From assembly GCA_002372315.1 (NCBI GenBank), contig DFFU01000027.1, positions 1-64,000 of the forward strand: a stretch of DNA of 64,000 nucleotides, given 5' to 3'. Shown here one piece after another: positions 44,520 through 53,396 of this stretch (positions are counted from its first letter, which is position 1; every line of letters starts with the position of its first letter). Below the pieces are notes generated by a model that saw only the letters and a list, made by a program, of their open reading frames with translations, was not told where the DNA came from and did not search any database. A program made the position numbers and the translations under genes. Source of the DNA: Alphaproteobacteria bacterium UBA3768. Its GTDB lineage: Bacteria > Pseudomonadota > Alphaproteobacteria > CAAHEQ01 > UBA3637.

Positions 44520-45299
44520 ATGGTCGCCTCAAAATCAAATAAAGAACAAACCTCTTTCTATCACGTTTCAACGAATGTAGATAGTTTAAAAACATTTTTA
44601 CATGAAGGAGTAAAAAATACCGATTTTCCTTTACCTAATGGATTTTATGTGTGGCAAAATGAAGAAATGGCTGACACACATATCCGTTTATTAGAAAATG
44701 GTTTATTAAACAAACGATTAAATCAACACCAAGCATTAATTATAGAATTTCACGTTCCCACAGAACAAATCATTTATCCAACGTGGCAAGTAGATGTAGA
44801 ATTAGCACCAGGTCTATTGGAATTATTCAACAAACATCAATTGTCAATCAACCAAAAGTTAAAAAATGTAACCATCAACCTACCCCCTAATGATTCGCTT
44901 TTAAGCAAAATTACAAGTATTTCATGTCAAAAAAATAATCAAGAAACAACATTTATTTTTCAAGGTAAAACTCCCATTAATACAGATTTATCCTATAGCC
45001 TTACATGTTATCAAAACCAAAATCCTTGCCATCAAAATTCGGATATCCTGTATTTGCAAACATTAGTAGATGTACTACACAAAAAAGAGCCTTCTTTTAC
45101 AAAAGAATATCAGCAGCTTATGCAAAACACACCAAATGCCTCTTTTAAATATACAGGTCAACAACCTTTACCTGTTTCTATGATAAAGCATGTTCAAATT
45201 GATGAACACAACCAACTTAATAAAAATATTTTATATGACTCGGCAAAAGGTTTTCGGCAGATTTGTCCTTTTTTAAGACTTAAAAATGTTCAACGATAA
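44520..45299 (+). CDS. Hypothetical protein, possible ART-like fold
   Basis: 259 residues, no signal peptide. The N-terminal FYHVSTNVDSLKTFLHEGV and LPNGFYVWQNEEMADTH look like the opening motifs of DUF3990/ART-type folds (Tyr-His-x-Ser/Thr, Gly-Val turn, then Gly-Phe-Tyr). The rest is beta-rich and Asn/Gln-rich, and no catalytic Glu can be named. AAAGG lies 7 bases before the ATG. The relation to the 37683-38399 protein is at the level of motif layout only. It lies 60 bases before the PilT/DotB-like ATPase gene in the same direction. Confidence 0.6.
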   Translation: MVASKSNKEQTSFYHVSTNVDSLKTFLHEGVKNTDFPLPNGFYVWQNEEMADTHIRLLENGLLNKRLNQHQALIIEFHVPTEQIIYPTWQVDVELAPGLLELFNKHQLSINQKLKNVTINLPPNDSLLSKITSISCQKNNQETTFIFQGKTPINTDLSYSLTCYQNQNPCHQNSDILYLQTLVDVLHKKEPSFTKEYQQLMQNTPNASFKYTGQQPLPVSMIKHVQIDEHNQLNKNILYDSAKGFRQICPFLRLKNVQR

Positions 45300-45359
45300 A
45301 AATTTTACTGGACATGAGCATCAAAATATGCCATGCTGATTGCAAGCAAAGGAGCTATT

Positions 45360-46736
45360 ATGTTTGACAAACCAATATTACCAGATTTCTTGTCTTTTAA
45401 AAAGAATGAAGACACTCATGCGCCAAAACAAAATGAGGCTAAACCGCCCATGAATCCTATGATGGCACATCAAACGCAAGCAATGACACAAAATTCATCT
45501 AATCAGCTGGGAGAACAAACCACTCAAGCAACGCAGCAAGTAGCCCCATCCCCTCAACCAGTTCAACAAGATGAGCCGACCATGCAATCTGTTTCACAGG
45601 TTAAAATGCCTGATCAGCCCTCTATTCCAGAAGAGGATCCTTTGGCTGCACTTAGAGGAAAATCCACAACACAATCCCCCCCTCAGCAAACAGCAGCAAA
45701 AGTTGGAAGTAGTGACAAAAAAGAACACACCTTTTCAAATGAAGCTGATCAAATCACTGCAGATGCAACCGAAGTAACAGGAGCTGGTTTGCATGAAGTT
45801 GGCTTTTCAGATATCTGGTACACCCCTGAGGATATCGCCTATGTACGTGATCCACGTACCCGTTTTGCACTGATCCCCATTGTTACACCTGATTTACCAG
45901 ATTTTAAACGTATCTTAGAGCAAGGTTATACTGGAACTTCTTCTTACTCAGTTAAATTTGCTGGCGATTATTATCGTGTGGAACGTATTATGACAAAAGA
46001 AGGTGTTCAATATAACTGTCGTAAGATGCCCAATGAGGCCCCAGAAATTGAACAATTGGGATTTGCTCCAGAAATTGTCAATCATTTGGCTAGCTTGGGA
46101 AAATCTTCTGGATTATTACTTTTTGCTGGTCCAACAGGGCAAGGTAAAACGACTTCGGCATCAGCCATTATGAAACGTTATTTGGAGACAGAAGGAGGTT
46201 TTTTGTACACAATTGAAGACCCCCCAGAAATGCCCTTATCCGGTTTATACCATGCCAAAAATGGTGGGTTAGGATTGTGTAAGCAGACGAGTGTTGAAAA
46301 TGACCAGTGGGGTGCTGGTTTGAGGTCTGCACTGCGTTCAAAACCGCGTTATATCTTGGTGGGAGAAATCCGTACACCAGAAACAGCGGCCCAATGCTTA
46401 GTTGCCGCTACATCAGGACACTTAGTATTTTCAACAATTCACGCAAATGGTGTAGAAGATGCTTTAAATTCAATGATAAAATACGCCTCATCAACGGGGC
46501 TTGACAGCACTTTGGTTGCTGACCTATTGGCTCGCGGTATATTGGGCGTTATTTATCAACGCTTGGATGGGGTGGAAAAATTAAAACTGTATTATAAGAC
46601 CGCTTTTGCCAATCCCAATACGGCAACTGCGGATCAAATGCGTATGACAATTCGCAGTAACAACATCAACTTAGCCACCTATATGGAACAGCAGGAAACC
46701 TTAATGAAGAAAGGTCTGCCAATATTTAGGGATTAG
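45360..46736 (+). CDS. PilT/DotB-family secretion ATPase
   Basis: 458 residues from the ATG at 45360, with AAAGGAG 5 bases upstream. Residues 1-140 are Gln/Pro-rich and probably disordered, an unusual extension. The core has FAGPTGQGKTTSASA (Walker A, about 260), YTIEDPPEMP (Asp box), RYILVGEIRTPETAAQC (Walker B) and GHLVFSTIHANG (His box), all intact. It belongs to the type II/IV secretion and pilus retraction ATPases; the IEDPPE box and insertion pattern suit DotB as well as PilT. It would power a membrane machine from the cytoplasm. No pilus or secretion operon is adjacent. It ends one base before the convergent ugd. Confidence 0.9.
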   Translation: MFDKPILPDFLSFKKNEDTHAPKQNEAKPPMNPMMAHQTQAMTQNSSNQLGEQTTQATQQVAPSPQPVQQDEPTMQSVSQVKMPDQPSIPEEDPLAALRGKSTTQSPPQQTAAKVGSSDKKEHTFSNEADQITADATEVTGAGLHEVGFSDIWYTPEDIAYVRDPRTRFALIPIVTPDLPDFKRILEQGYTGTSSYSVKFAGDYYRVERIMTKEGVQYNCRKMPNEAPEIEQLGFAPEIVNHLASLGKSSGLLLFAGPTGQGKTTSASAIMKRYLETEGGFLYTIEDPPEMPLSGLYHAKNGGLGLCKQTSVENDQWGAGLRSALRSKPRYILVGEIRTPETAAQCLVAATSGHLVFSTIHANGVEDALNSMIKYASSTGLDSTLVADLLARGILGVIYQRLDGVEKLKLYYKTAFANPNTATADQMRMTIRSNNINLATYMEQQETLMKKGLPIFRD

Positions 46737-48041
46737 TTATCGACCAATCCCTAAATAATTAAATCCATTTTCTTTGGCCTTTTGGGGATCCAAAAGGTTA
46801 CGACAATCAACAATATTTTTGTGATTCATAGAGTAGGCTATTTTTTGTAGGTCCAATGACTTAAAGTCATCCCATTCAGTCAATATTGCGACAACATCTG
46901 CGTTTTGTACTGCTGAATACATATCTGATGCATAAACAACCTTATCACCTATCAATTTTTTAGCATTTTCCATCGCTTTTGGATCGTAGACGGTGACAGT
47001 AACATTCGCCTTTAGTATTTCATCCAAAATTTCCATTGCAGGCGATTCACGACAATCATCCGTCCCATTTTTAAAAGCCAAACCCAAAACGGCTATTTTA
47101 GGGTCGGGAATATCTTTGACAACATTCAAAACACGATTTGCCATTTGTTTTTTACGAGCCCAATTTTCTTTAATAACATCTTCAATCAACGTCATAGAGA
47201 CATCATTTTGGCGTCCCATAAAAGCCATCGCCATTGTATCTTTTGGAAAGCAAGAACCTCCAAACCCAGGTCCTGGATTTAAAAATCTCGGTCCAATACG
47301 TGTATCCAATCCCATACCCTTGGCAACCTCTAATACATTGGCACCAGTCTTTTCACAAAAATTCGCCATTTCATTGATATAATGAATTTTGATTGCTAAA
47401 AAAGCATTACTGGCATACTTGATTGTTTCAGAAGATTCACGCTTAACAAATAACATGTTCGGTTTAGTTTCAAAGGCATCATACAATGTTTGAATAACAG
47501 ATTGGGCGCGTTCTGAATTTGTTCCAACAATAACACGATCTGGATGGAAAAAATCATATACTGCAAAACCTTCCCGCAAAAACTCTGGCAAAGAAACCAC
47601 ATCAAAGTCAGCCGTTGGGTTTTGTTCTTTGATAATCTTTTCAACCACAGTTCCCGTTCCAACAGGCACTGTTGATTTGATTGCAACAACGGTATAATTT
47701 TTTAAATAGGTTGCCAATTCGCGAACAGCGGCATGAATGTATTGCATGTCAGCTTCGTGAGTTACAGGATGTGGTGGCGTACCCACAGCAACAATAACCA
47801 CATCTGAATTTGAAACACTTTCCATTGAGGTGGAAAATTGAATTTGTCCCGCAGAAAAATTCTTTTTTAATAATTCTTCCAACCCTTCTTCATACAGGGT
47901 TATTTGTCCATTTTGTAGTGCATGAATCTTATTTTCATCCTTATCAACACAAACGACATGGTGTCCTAACTCAGCCAAACCAACACCCGTTGGTAGACCA
48001 ACATAACCTGTTCCAATAACACAAACATTTAAAGCTTTCAT
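46737..48041 (-). CDS. ugd: UDP-glucose 6-dehydrogenase
   Basis: 434 residues. The N-terminal NAD site is CVIGTGYVGLPTGVGLAELGHHVVCVDKD. The catalytic Cys is in GPGFGGSCFPKDT (about residue 262). The C-terminal UDP-binding domain includes VLGLAFKNGTDDCRESPA. It oxidises UDP-glucose to UDP-glucuronate for surface polysaccharide. It is the last gene of the envelope block and overlaps the DUF5665 gene by one base. Confidence 0.94.
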   Translation of the reverse strand: MKALNVCVIGTGYVGLPTGVGLAELGHHVVCVDKDENKIHALQNGQITLYEEGLEELLKKNFSAGQIQFSTSMESVSNSDVVIVAVGTPPHPVTHEADMQYIHAAVRELATYLKNYTVVAIKSTVPVGTGTVVEKIIKEQNPTADFDVVSLPEFLREGFAVYDFFHPDRVIVGTNSERAQSVIQTLYDAFETKPNMLFVKRESSETIKYASNAFLAIKIHYINEMANFCEKTGANVLEVAKGMGLDTRIGPRFLNPGPGFGGSCFPKDTMAMAFMGRQNDVSMTLIEDVIKENWARKKQMANRVLNVVKDIPDPKIAVLGLAFKNGTDDCRESPAMEILDEILKANVTVTVYDPKAMENAKKLIGDKVVYASDMYSAVQNADVVAILTEWDDFKSLDLQKIAYSMNHKNIVDCRNLLDPQKAKENGFNYLGIGR

Positions 48042-48436
48042 TAATTTCTCCTTCTGTGTGCCGAATAACTTCCATCTGTATGAACAACTGGTGCTGAACG
48101 AGGTGCATAACGTGATTCTAAGGTCTGTTGAACATCCTTCATAACATCACTGATATAAGGCACGTTCATACTGACCAGTGCCGCGATAATTTTAAAAATA
48201 ATAGCGATAACCAAAGTTGCACCTATGGTTAAACCAACCCCACGCGCAATACCACTGACTAAACCCAACCAAATAATTCGGGATGTCTTATTCAAATTAT
48301 AAACATAATCCCCAATCCGCATCCGTTCCAATCGATCGGCCAACTTTTCCAACTGAGTCAAGCGCTGTTTTTGCGACATACGTTCAAATGGAGGAGGCGC
48401 GTTTTTTATATTTTCTGTTTTTTTAGACTCTGTCAT
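48041..48436 (-). CDS. DUF5665-type small membrane protein
   Basis: 131 residues. A cytoplasmic N-terminal helix (LTQLEKLADRLERMRIGDYVYNLN) is followed by IIWLGLVSGIARGVGLTIGATLVIAIIF, one long or two short membrane segments, which is the DUF5665 pattern. The C-terminus is basic and probably disordered. Function unknown. It overlaps both neighbours. Confidence 0.8.
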   Translation of the reverse strand: MTESKKTENIKNAPPPFERMSQKQRLTQLEKLADRLERMRIGDYVYNLNKTSRIIWLGLVSGIARGVGLTIGATLVIAIIFKIIAALVSMNVPYISDVMKDVQQTLESRYAPRSAPVVHTDGSYSAHRRRN

Positions 48437-49560
48437 TTTATTATCTCCTTATATAATTTCAAAGTTTTTTCACACATTTTTTCAATTGAAAAAAATTCTT
48501 CCACACGCTGACGTGCCCTTTGTTCCATTTTTTCTTTTTGTGTGACATTCATATCCAATACATTATCCAATTTTTGTGCTAATGTCAAGATATCCCCCAC
48601 AGGAACTAAAAATCCTGTCTGACCATCTATAATTGTCTCCTTCGGTCCTCCATGATTAAAGGCAACCACAATGCGATGCATGGCGTTTGCTTCACTGACT
48701 GTTCGCCCAAATGTTTCAGGGATAATAGATGCCGATACCATTACATTTGATAGGGCGTAAATAAATGGGACTTCATTTGCTGAAACAGACAGAGTTTTAA
48801 CATTGACGGTATCAGGCAATTTTTGAATTTCTTCATTCAATAATTTTTCGTATTCTGGTTTTGCCTTTCCCCCAACTAATAAACAGGTTAAATCTTTATG
48901 TTTCATATGGGATAAAGCCTGCAATAAAAGATTTTGTCCTTTCATTTTTGACAGACGCCCCACCAAAGTAATGATGGGTTTATCCACTGGAATTTGTTTT
49001 TTTTCAGCAAAGGCCATTAAAGCATCCGTTGTTATTAAATCTGGATTAAAACGTTTTAAATCAGCCCCACGATGGATCACATGAATTTTATTTTCTGGAT
49101 AATGGTATACAGTCATCAAATGTTCTTTGACACACTCAGACACGGCAATTGTGCATTTTCCCTGTAGCATCACACGATTATATATTTTTTTAATTGCAGG
49201 TTTTATCCCATACATACCATGATAGGATGATATGAAAGGAATACCTGTTTTCTGACTTGCCCACTTAACACTCCACGCAGGAGCCCGAGACCGCACATGC
49301 ATCAAAGCTACATCATTTTCCAAAGCAATGCGTGCTAATTTTTTAGAATTCAACCATATTCGTATTGGATTTTTACTGTGAACGGGCAATTTAAAATGTT
49401 TTACCCCAATTTTTTTCAATTGTTCCACCATCGGCCCGCCCGAAGACACAACAATGTTGGGTATACCTGCATGTTGTAAAGCCGTTGCAATTTCTATGGT
49501 TCCTGTTTCAACTCCACCTTGTTTTAATGAAGGTAAAACCTGCATAATCGTCTTTTTCAT
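48433..49560 (-). CDS. GT4 family glycosyltransferase
   Basis: 375 residues with the GT-B fold. The N-terminal PSLKQGGVETGTIEIATAL glycine loop, the C-terminal LVGRLSKMKGQNLLLQAL and the PETFGRTVSEANAM (E-x7-E) are diagnostic of GT4 retaining transferases. In this lipid A and envelope setting it could act on the lipopolysaccharide core (inference). It overlaps the DUF5665 gene by 4 bases. Confidence 0.9.
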   Translation of the reverse strand: MKKTIMQVLPSLKQGGVETGTIEIATALQHAGIPNIVVSSGGPMVEQLKKIGVKHFKLPVHSKNPIRIWLNSKKLARIALENDVALMHVRSRAPAWSVKWASQKTGIPFISSYHGMYGIKPAIKKIYNRVMLQGKCTIAVSECVKEHLMTVYHYPENKIHVIHRGADLKRFNPDLITTDALMAFAEKKQIPVDKPIITLVGRLSKMKGQNLLLQALSHMKHKDLTCLLVGGKAKPEYEKLLNEEIQKLPDTVNVKTLSVSANEVPFIYALSNVMVSASIIPETFGRTVSEANAMHRIVVAFNHGGPKETIIDGQTGFLVPVGDILTLAQKLDNVLDMNVTQKEKMEQRARQRVEEFFSIEKMCEKTLKLYKEIIK

Positions 49561-49569
49561 CCGTACTCC

Positions 49570-49968
49570 TTATTGCGGAAAAACTTGATAATTAACCCGG
49601 GGTGCCATACGTTGAGTGTAATGACGACTTTCCATACAATCTTGATAATCATCATAATCTACAGACCAATCTCCCCCCGTATAATTAAGATAAACAGGTT
49701 GAGCACCTGGATAAGGTATAAATTGCGCCCAAACACCATTTCCAGAGGCATTATCAAAGCGTAAATTTAAGGGCGGTTCTGTTCCCCAATCCCAAGGCCA
49801 TCTTGGAGCAGGAAGGGCAAACCAATCTGCCTGTTTCATACATTCATTATGATCTTTGGCAAACCATTTAACACCCGTATTGGGGCGTTGCCAATAAAAT
49901 GTTTTTTGCCCATCATCAATAAAAGAACAACCGGATAACAACAAAAGCAGGCATATAATTTTTTTCAT
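49570..49968 (-). CDS. Small lipoprotein, 132 aa
   Basis: The signal MKKIICLLLLLSGCS ends in a lipobox (LSGC, Cys14), so the mature protein is 119 residues and lipid-anchored. The mature part is rich in Trp, Tyr and Asp and has two more Cys (NECMKQ, QDCMES). It may form a small disulfide-stabilised domain. Position +2 is Ser, which favours outer-membrane sorting. Family not recognised. It lies 9 bases from each neighbour. Confidence 0.8.
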   Translation of the reverse strand: MKKIICLLLLLSGCSFIDDGQKTFYWQRPNTGVKWFAKDHNECMKQADWFALPAPRWPWDWGTEPPLNLRFDNASGNGVWAQFIPYPGAQPVYLNYTGGDWSVDYDDYQDCMESRHYTQRMAPRVNYQVFPQ

Positions 49969-49977
49969 TACGTCTCC

Positions 49978-50658
49978 TTAAAAATCCACATCTTGGTATT
50001 GTGGCACTGGTAAAATTCCCCCAATTTGGTCAAGCAAAAGTGGAGCAAATGTTGGACGCGATTTAATTTTGACATACCATGCTAGTGCATCCGTCAATCC
50101 TTGCCACTTTAATTCACCCAAATAATCCAAAACAGATAATTGAGCTGCCCCAGCTAAGTCTGCAAAAGATAAATTGCGCCCCCCCAAAAAAGAACGACGA
50201 CCTGCCAACCAATCAATATAACCCATATACTTCATTAAATTTTCACGTCCTGCACGTATTAACGTTGCATCGGGTGCCTCATGCGTTCCTATTACTTTTA
50301 AAACACGTTCCAACAGAATGGGATAAACAACATCATGATAAAAGGGACCATCAAACCAATTTGTCAAACGTCTTATTTCCGCTCTACCACGTGGTGTTTC
50401 CCCCAATAGATTTGGCGTCAATTGAGTTTCGTTCAAATATTCACAAATGGCCTGATGTCCAGATAAAGAATAGCCGTCTGATTCGTATAAAACAGGCACA
50501 GTACCCAAGGGATTGAGCTGTAAAAATTTGGGATCTCTTTCCCAAGGTTTCGTCATAACCAACTGAACAGGAATTGACTTTTCCAATAAGGTTAAACGTA
50601 CCTTTCGACAAAAAGGATCCAAAGGAAAATGATATAAAAACAGGTCTTTATTGATCAT
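49978..50658 (-). CDS. Glutathione S-transferase family protein
   Basis: 226 residues. The N-terminal thioredoxin-like domain has LYHFPLDPFCRKVRLTLLEK with a Cys at the catalytic position, LNPLGTVPVL (cis-Pro) and SGHQAICEYL. The C-terminal helical GST domain follows. A Cys at the active site is like beta or omega GSTs, though the substrate is unknown. It overlaps lpxB by 4 bases, an unusual partner for the lipid A run. Confidence 0.88.
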   Translation of the reverse strand: MINKDLFLYHFPLDPFCRKVRLTLLEKSIPVQLVMTKPWERDPKFLQLNPLGTVPVLYESDGYSLSGHQAICEYLNETQLTPNLLGETPRGRAEIRRLTNWFDGPFYHDVVYPILLERVLKVIGTHEAPDATLIRAGRENLMKYMGYIDWLAGRRSFLGGRNLSFADLAGAAQLSVLDYLGELKWQGLTDALAWYVKIKSRPTFAPLLLDQIGGILPVPQYQDVDF

Positions 50659-51794
50659 TTTTTATCCTTTACTATACCAATTAAAACAGAGGCTATTTTA
50701 TCCGAAGGCAAAACCTTACCCCGCATTTTTTCCAAACTTTTTTGAACACTTTGCTTGGAAACTTTAAATAATTTTTCAGTTGTATCAACCAAATTTTTAA
50801 CGGTACATCTTTTTTGTAATAATTCTGGAATCACTTCCTTATTCTGTGAATAATTGATTAAATTAGCATAAGGAATTTTGATCATTACTTTTGCTAAAAG
50901 AGCACTGAGTGGATGTACACGATAGGCAATTAAATGAGGCACTTTTGCCAAAGCCAACTCTAAACTCACTGTTCCACTGGCTGCAATAGCTACATCCGCT
51001 GCTGCAAAAGCATCATAACGTTTTTTTTCACCCAAAACAATCGTATGAGGGACATGCCAAGATTTCAACATGTCACAAACCTTTGGAGCTACCGTTTTTA
51101 CAGAAGGAATGACAACAAATAGGTGGGGATGGGTCTTTTGTAATTGCTCACATGCCTCTTTAAATACAGGCATCAAACGAGAAACTTCATTTTTGCGACT
51201 GCCTGGTAATAAAATTAAAATTTGCGTGTTCTTATCTAAATTATACTTTTGGCGGAAATGGCTGGCGGAGCCTTTATCAGCACCACCTTCGATAACAGGA
51301 TGTCCTGTAAACGTTGTTTTAAGACCATAGGGTTTAAAATATTTTTCCTCCCAAGGAAACAAACAAAATAAGTGGTCAATATAATTGGGTAAAGTTTTTG
51401 CCCTGCCCGCTTTCCATACCCATACTTGCGGTGCCACACAATGAACATGCGGAATCCCTAAATTCAATTTTTTTAATTTTTGATGAACTCGGATAGAAAA
51501 AGAATAACTATCTATCGTCATAATAATATCTGGTTTTTTCTTTTGAATATCTTCTATAATTTCATTTAAGCGATGCAAAATCTTGGGAATACTAGGCACC
51601 ACTTCCATCAACCCCATAACAGCCAAATCCCGAATGTTAAATAAGGATTTCAGCCCCTCTTCGTGCATGGTTTCTCCCCCAACACCCATGAATTCAACCT
51701 GACCTTTGGTGCGTTTTTTTAATGCTCGCATCACACGAGACCCCAATAAGTCCCCGGATGGTTCACCCGCAATTAAATATACGCGCAATGTCAT
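50655..51794 (-). CDS. lpxB: Lipid-A-disaccharide synthase
   Basis: 379 residues. The family motifs are LIAGEPSGDLLGSRVM, GVGGETMHEEGLKSLF, HCVAPQVWVWKAGRAKTL and LPGSRKNEVSRLMPVF. It condenses UDP-2,3-diacylglucosamine with lipid X at the inner membrane. It directly follows lpxI with a 4-base overlap, so substrate production and use are coupled. Confidence 0.96.
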   Translation of the reverse strand: MTLRVYLIAGEPSGDLLGSRVMRALKKRTKGQVEFMGVGGETMHEEGLKSLFNIRDLAVMGLMEVVPSIPKILHRLNEIIEDIQKKKPDIIMTIDSYSFSIRVHQKLKKLNLGIPHVHCVAPQVWVWKAGRAKTLPNYIDHLFCLFPWEEKYFKPYGLKTTFTGHPVIEGGADKGSASHFRQKYNLDKNTQILILLPGSRKNEVSRLMPVFKEACEQLQKTHPHLFVVIPSVKTVAPKVCDMLKSWHVPHTIVLGEKKRYDAFAAADVAIAASGTVSLELALAKVPHLIAYRVHPLSALLAKVMIKIPYANLINYSQNKEVIPELLQKRCTVKNLVDTTEKLFKVSKQSVQKSLEKMRGKVLPSDKIASVLIGIVKDKK

Positions 51795-52609
51795 TTCTCA
51801 CCTACCCCTATGATAAATACCCCCAGCTGATTGGCCAGTTTAATCGTTTGTTCTGCCTGAGAAATCAATACTCCCCCCGATTGAACAGCAATCCCCACAA
51901 ATCCTGCATTTTTAACAGACTGAACTGTTTGAGGACCAATGGTTGGCAAATCCACACGCCGATCTTGTTGTGGTTTGCACATTTTGACCAAAACACCGCC
52001 CCCCCCTTTACGTTTCAAATCCGCCGAACGTCGAATCAGAGCATCTGTTCCTTCTATTCCTTCCAAGGATAAAACCAGCCCTTGTTGCACAATCACACTT
52101 TGCCCAACATCTGCTTTACCCAAAAGTTGTGCCACTTCCACCCCACGTTTAATATCAACAGAATCTTGAGGTGTCGGAACACGACGAGTATAAACCCCTT
52201 TTTTCGCCAAAAGATGAGGTAAAATTTCATCAATACCTACAACCTTCATTCCCTCAGATTCCACAACTTTAACAATAAACTTCAATAAGCCATCATCACC
52301 TAACGCCTTTAATCCCAACTTGGCAATTTCTTTAAATCCTTTAAAATCAGGCCATAAACCGACCAATGACGGACGTTTAACCCCACCAATAAAGACAACT
52401 TCTTGAACCTTGTTTTTCTTAAAAATCCGAAAACCTTTGCCCACAGCTCCCAGACGAATCCAACTCATTGGTAATGCTTTATCATACTCTTTGGGATTTG
52501 CCTGACCTTTCAGTCCCAAGACATAAAAGTCACGATGCATCCGCTCACATGCTTCTATCAAGCAATGTGGCAAGGCACCTGCACCGGCAATTATCCCCAG
52601 TTTTTTCAT
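51791..52609 (-). CDS. lpxI: UDP-2,3-diacylglucosamine pyrophosphatase LpxI
   Basis: 272 residues. The N-terminus LGIIAGAGALPHCLIEAC and the C-terminal VGQSVIVQQGLVLSLEGIEGTDALI with DLPTIGPQTV are characteristic of LpxI (DUF1009). It replaces the LpxH found in gammaproteobacteria and is common in alphaproteobacteria. It overlaps lpxA and lpxB by 4 bases on each side. Confidence 0.96.
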   Translation of the reverse strand: MKKLGIIAGAGALPHCLIEACERMHRDFYVLGLKGQANPKEYDKALPMSWIRLGAVGKGFRIFKKNKVQEVVFIGGVKRPSLVGLWPDFKGFKEIAKLGLKALGDDGLLKFIVKVVESEGMKVVGIDEILPHLLAKKGVYTRRVPTPQDSVDIKRGVEVAQLLGKADVGQSVIVQQGLVLSLEGIEGTDALIRRSADLKRKGGGGVLVKMCKPQQDRRVDLPTIGPQTVQSVKNAGFVGIAVQSGGVLISQAEQTIKLANQLGVFIIGVGEK

Positions 52610-53394
52610 TTCTTTTTCTCCGGTTGCATCAATCCATTTCTGGATGGATTTTGACAGAAAGTAATCACTTTTGAAATCAAAGGATGATCAGCGTACTTTT
52701 CAGCCAATTGAGCAATTCTGTCAGCCAATACACCTTCCCCAAAGAAAAGTTCTTTATAAGCTGATTGTAATTCCATAATCAACTTTTTATCAATTCCTGC
52801 ACGTTGTAAGCCGACTAAATTTAATCCTGCCAAACCATCACGCATAACCATACCATAGGGAATCACATCCTTCATAATACCTGTCATAGCCCCAATCATT
52901 GCCCCTTCACCAATATGAGCAAATTGGACAACCCCTGCCATACCAGAAATAATAGCACGATTACCGACAACCACATGACCTGCAAGACTCGCATTATTAC
53001 TCATCACCACATCATCCCCAACAATACAATCATGGGCCACATGGGATGCCACTAAAAACCAGTTACGCGAACCAATGGTGGTAATTTTTTGATCTACATC
53101 TGAACCCGTATGGGCGGTAAAATGTTCGCGAAAAACATTATCGTCACCGATGCGCAACTTTAAGTCCGTTGCTTTATTGCGTTTATGTTGACAAGGAAGT
53201 CCTAGCGAAGCAAAGGGATATAATGTGTTGCGTTCGCCCAAAATCGTATCTCCTTCAATTACATTATGGGAAATCAAACGTGTACCAGCGCCAATTTTAA
53301 CCTGAGGTCCCACCGTACAAAAAGGACCAATCTCCACATCTTCAGCCAATTCTGCCTTAGGATCCACAACACTTAAAGGATGAATTTTAGCCAT
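52606..53394 (-). CDS. lpxA: Acyl-ACP-UDP-GlcNAc O-acyltransferase LpxA
   Basis: 262 residues from the ATG at 53392-53394, with AAAGG 6 bases upstream; a longer frame to 53430 overlaps lpxD. The left-handed beta-helix hexapeptide repeats run from about 8 to 190. The catalytic His is in SHVAHDCIVGD. It does the first step of lipid A synthesis. The start is two bases after the lpxD stop. Confidence 0.96.
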   Translation of the reverse strand: MAKIHPLSVVDPKAELAEDVEIGPFCTVGPQVKIGAGTRLISHNVIEGDTILGERNTLYPFASLGLPCQHKRNKATDLKLRIGDDNVFREHFTAHTGSDVDQKITTIGSRNWFLVASHVAHDCIVGDDVVMSNNASLAGHVVVGNRAIISGMAGVVQFAHIGEGAMIGAMTGIMKDVIPYGMVMRDGLAGLNLVGLQRAGIDKKLIMELQSAYKELFFGEGVLADRIAQLAEKYADHPLISKVITFCQNPSRNGLMQPEKKK

Positions 53395-53396
53395 TT

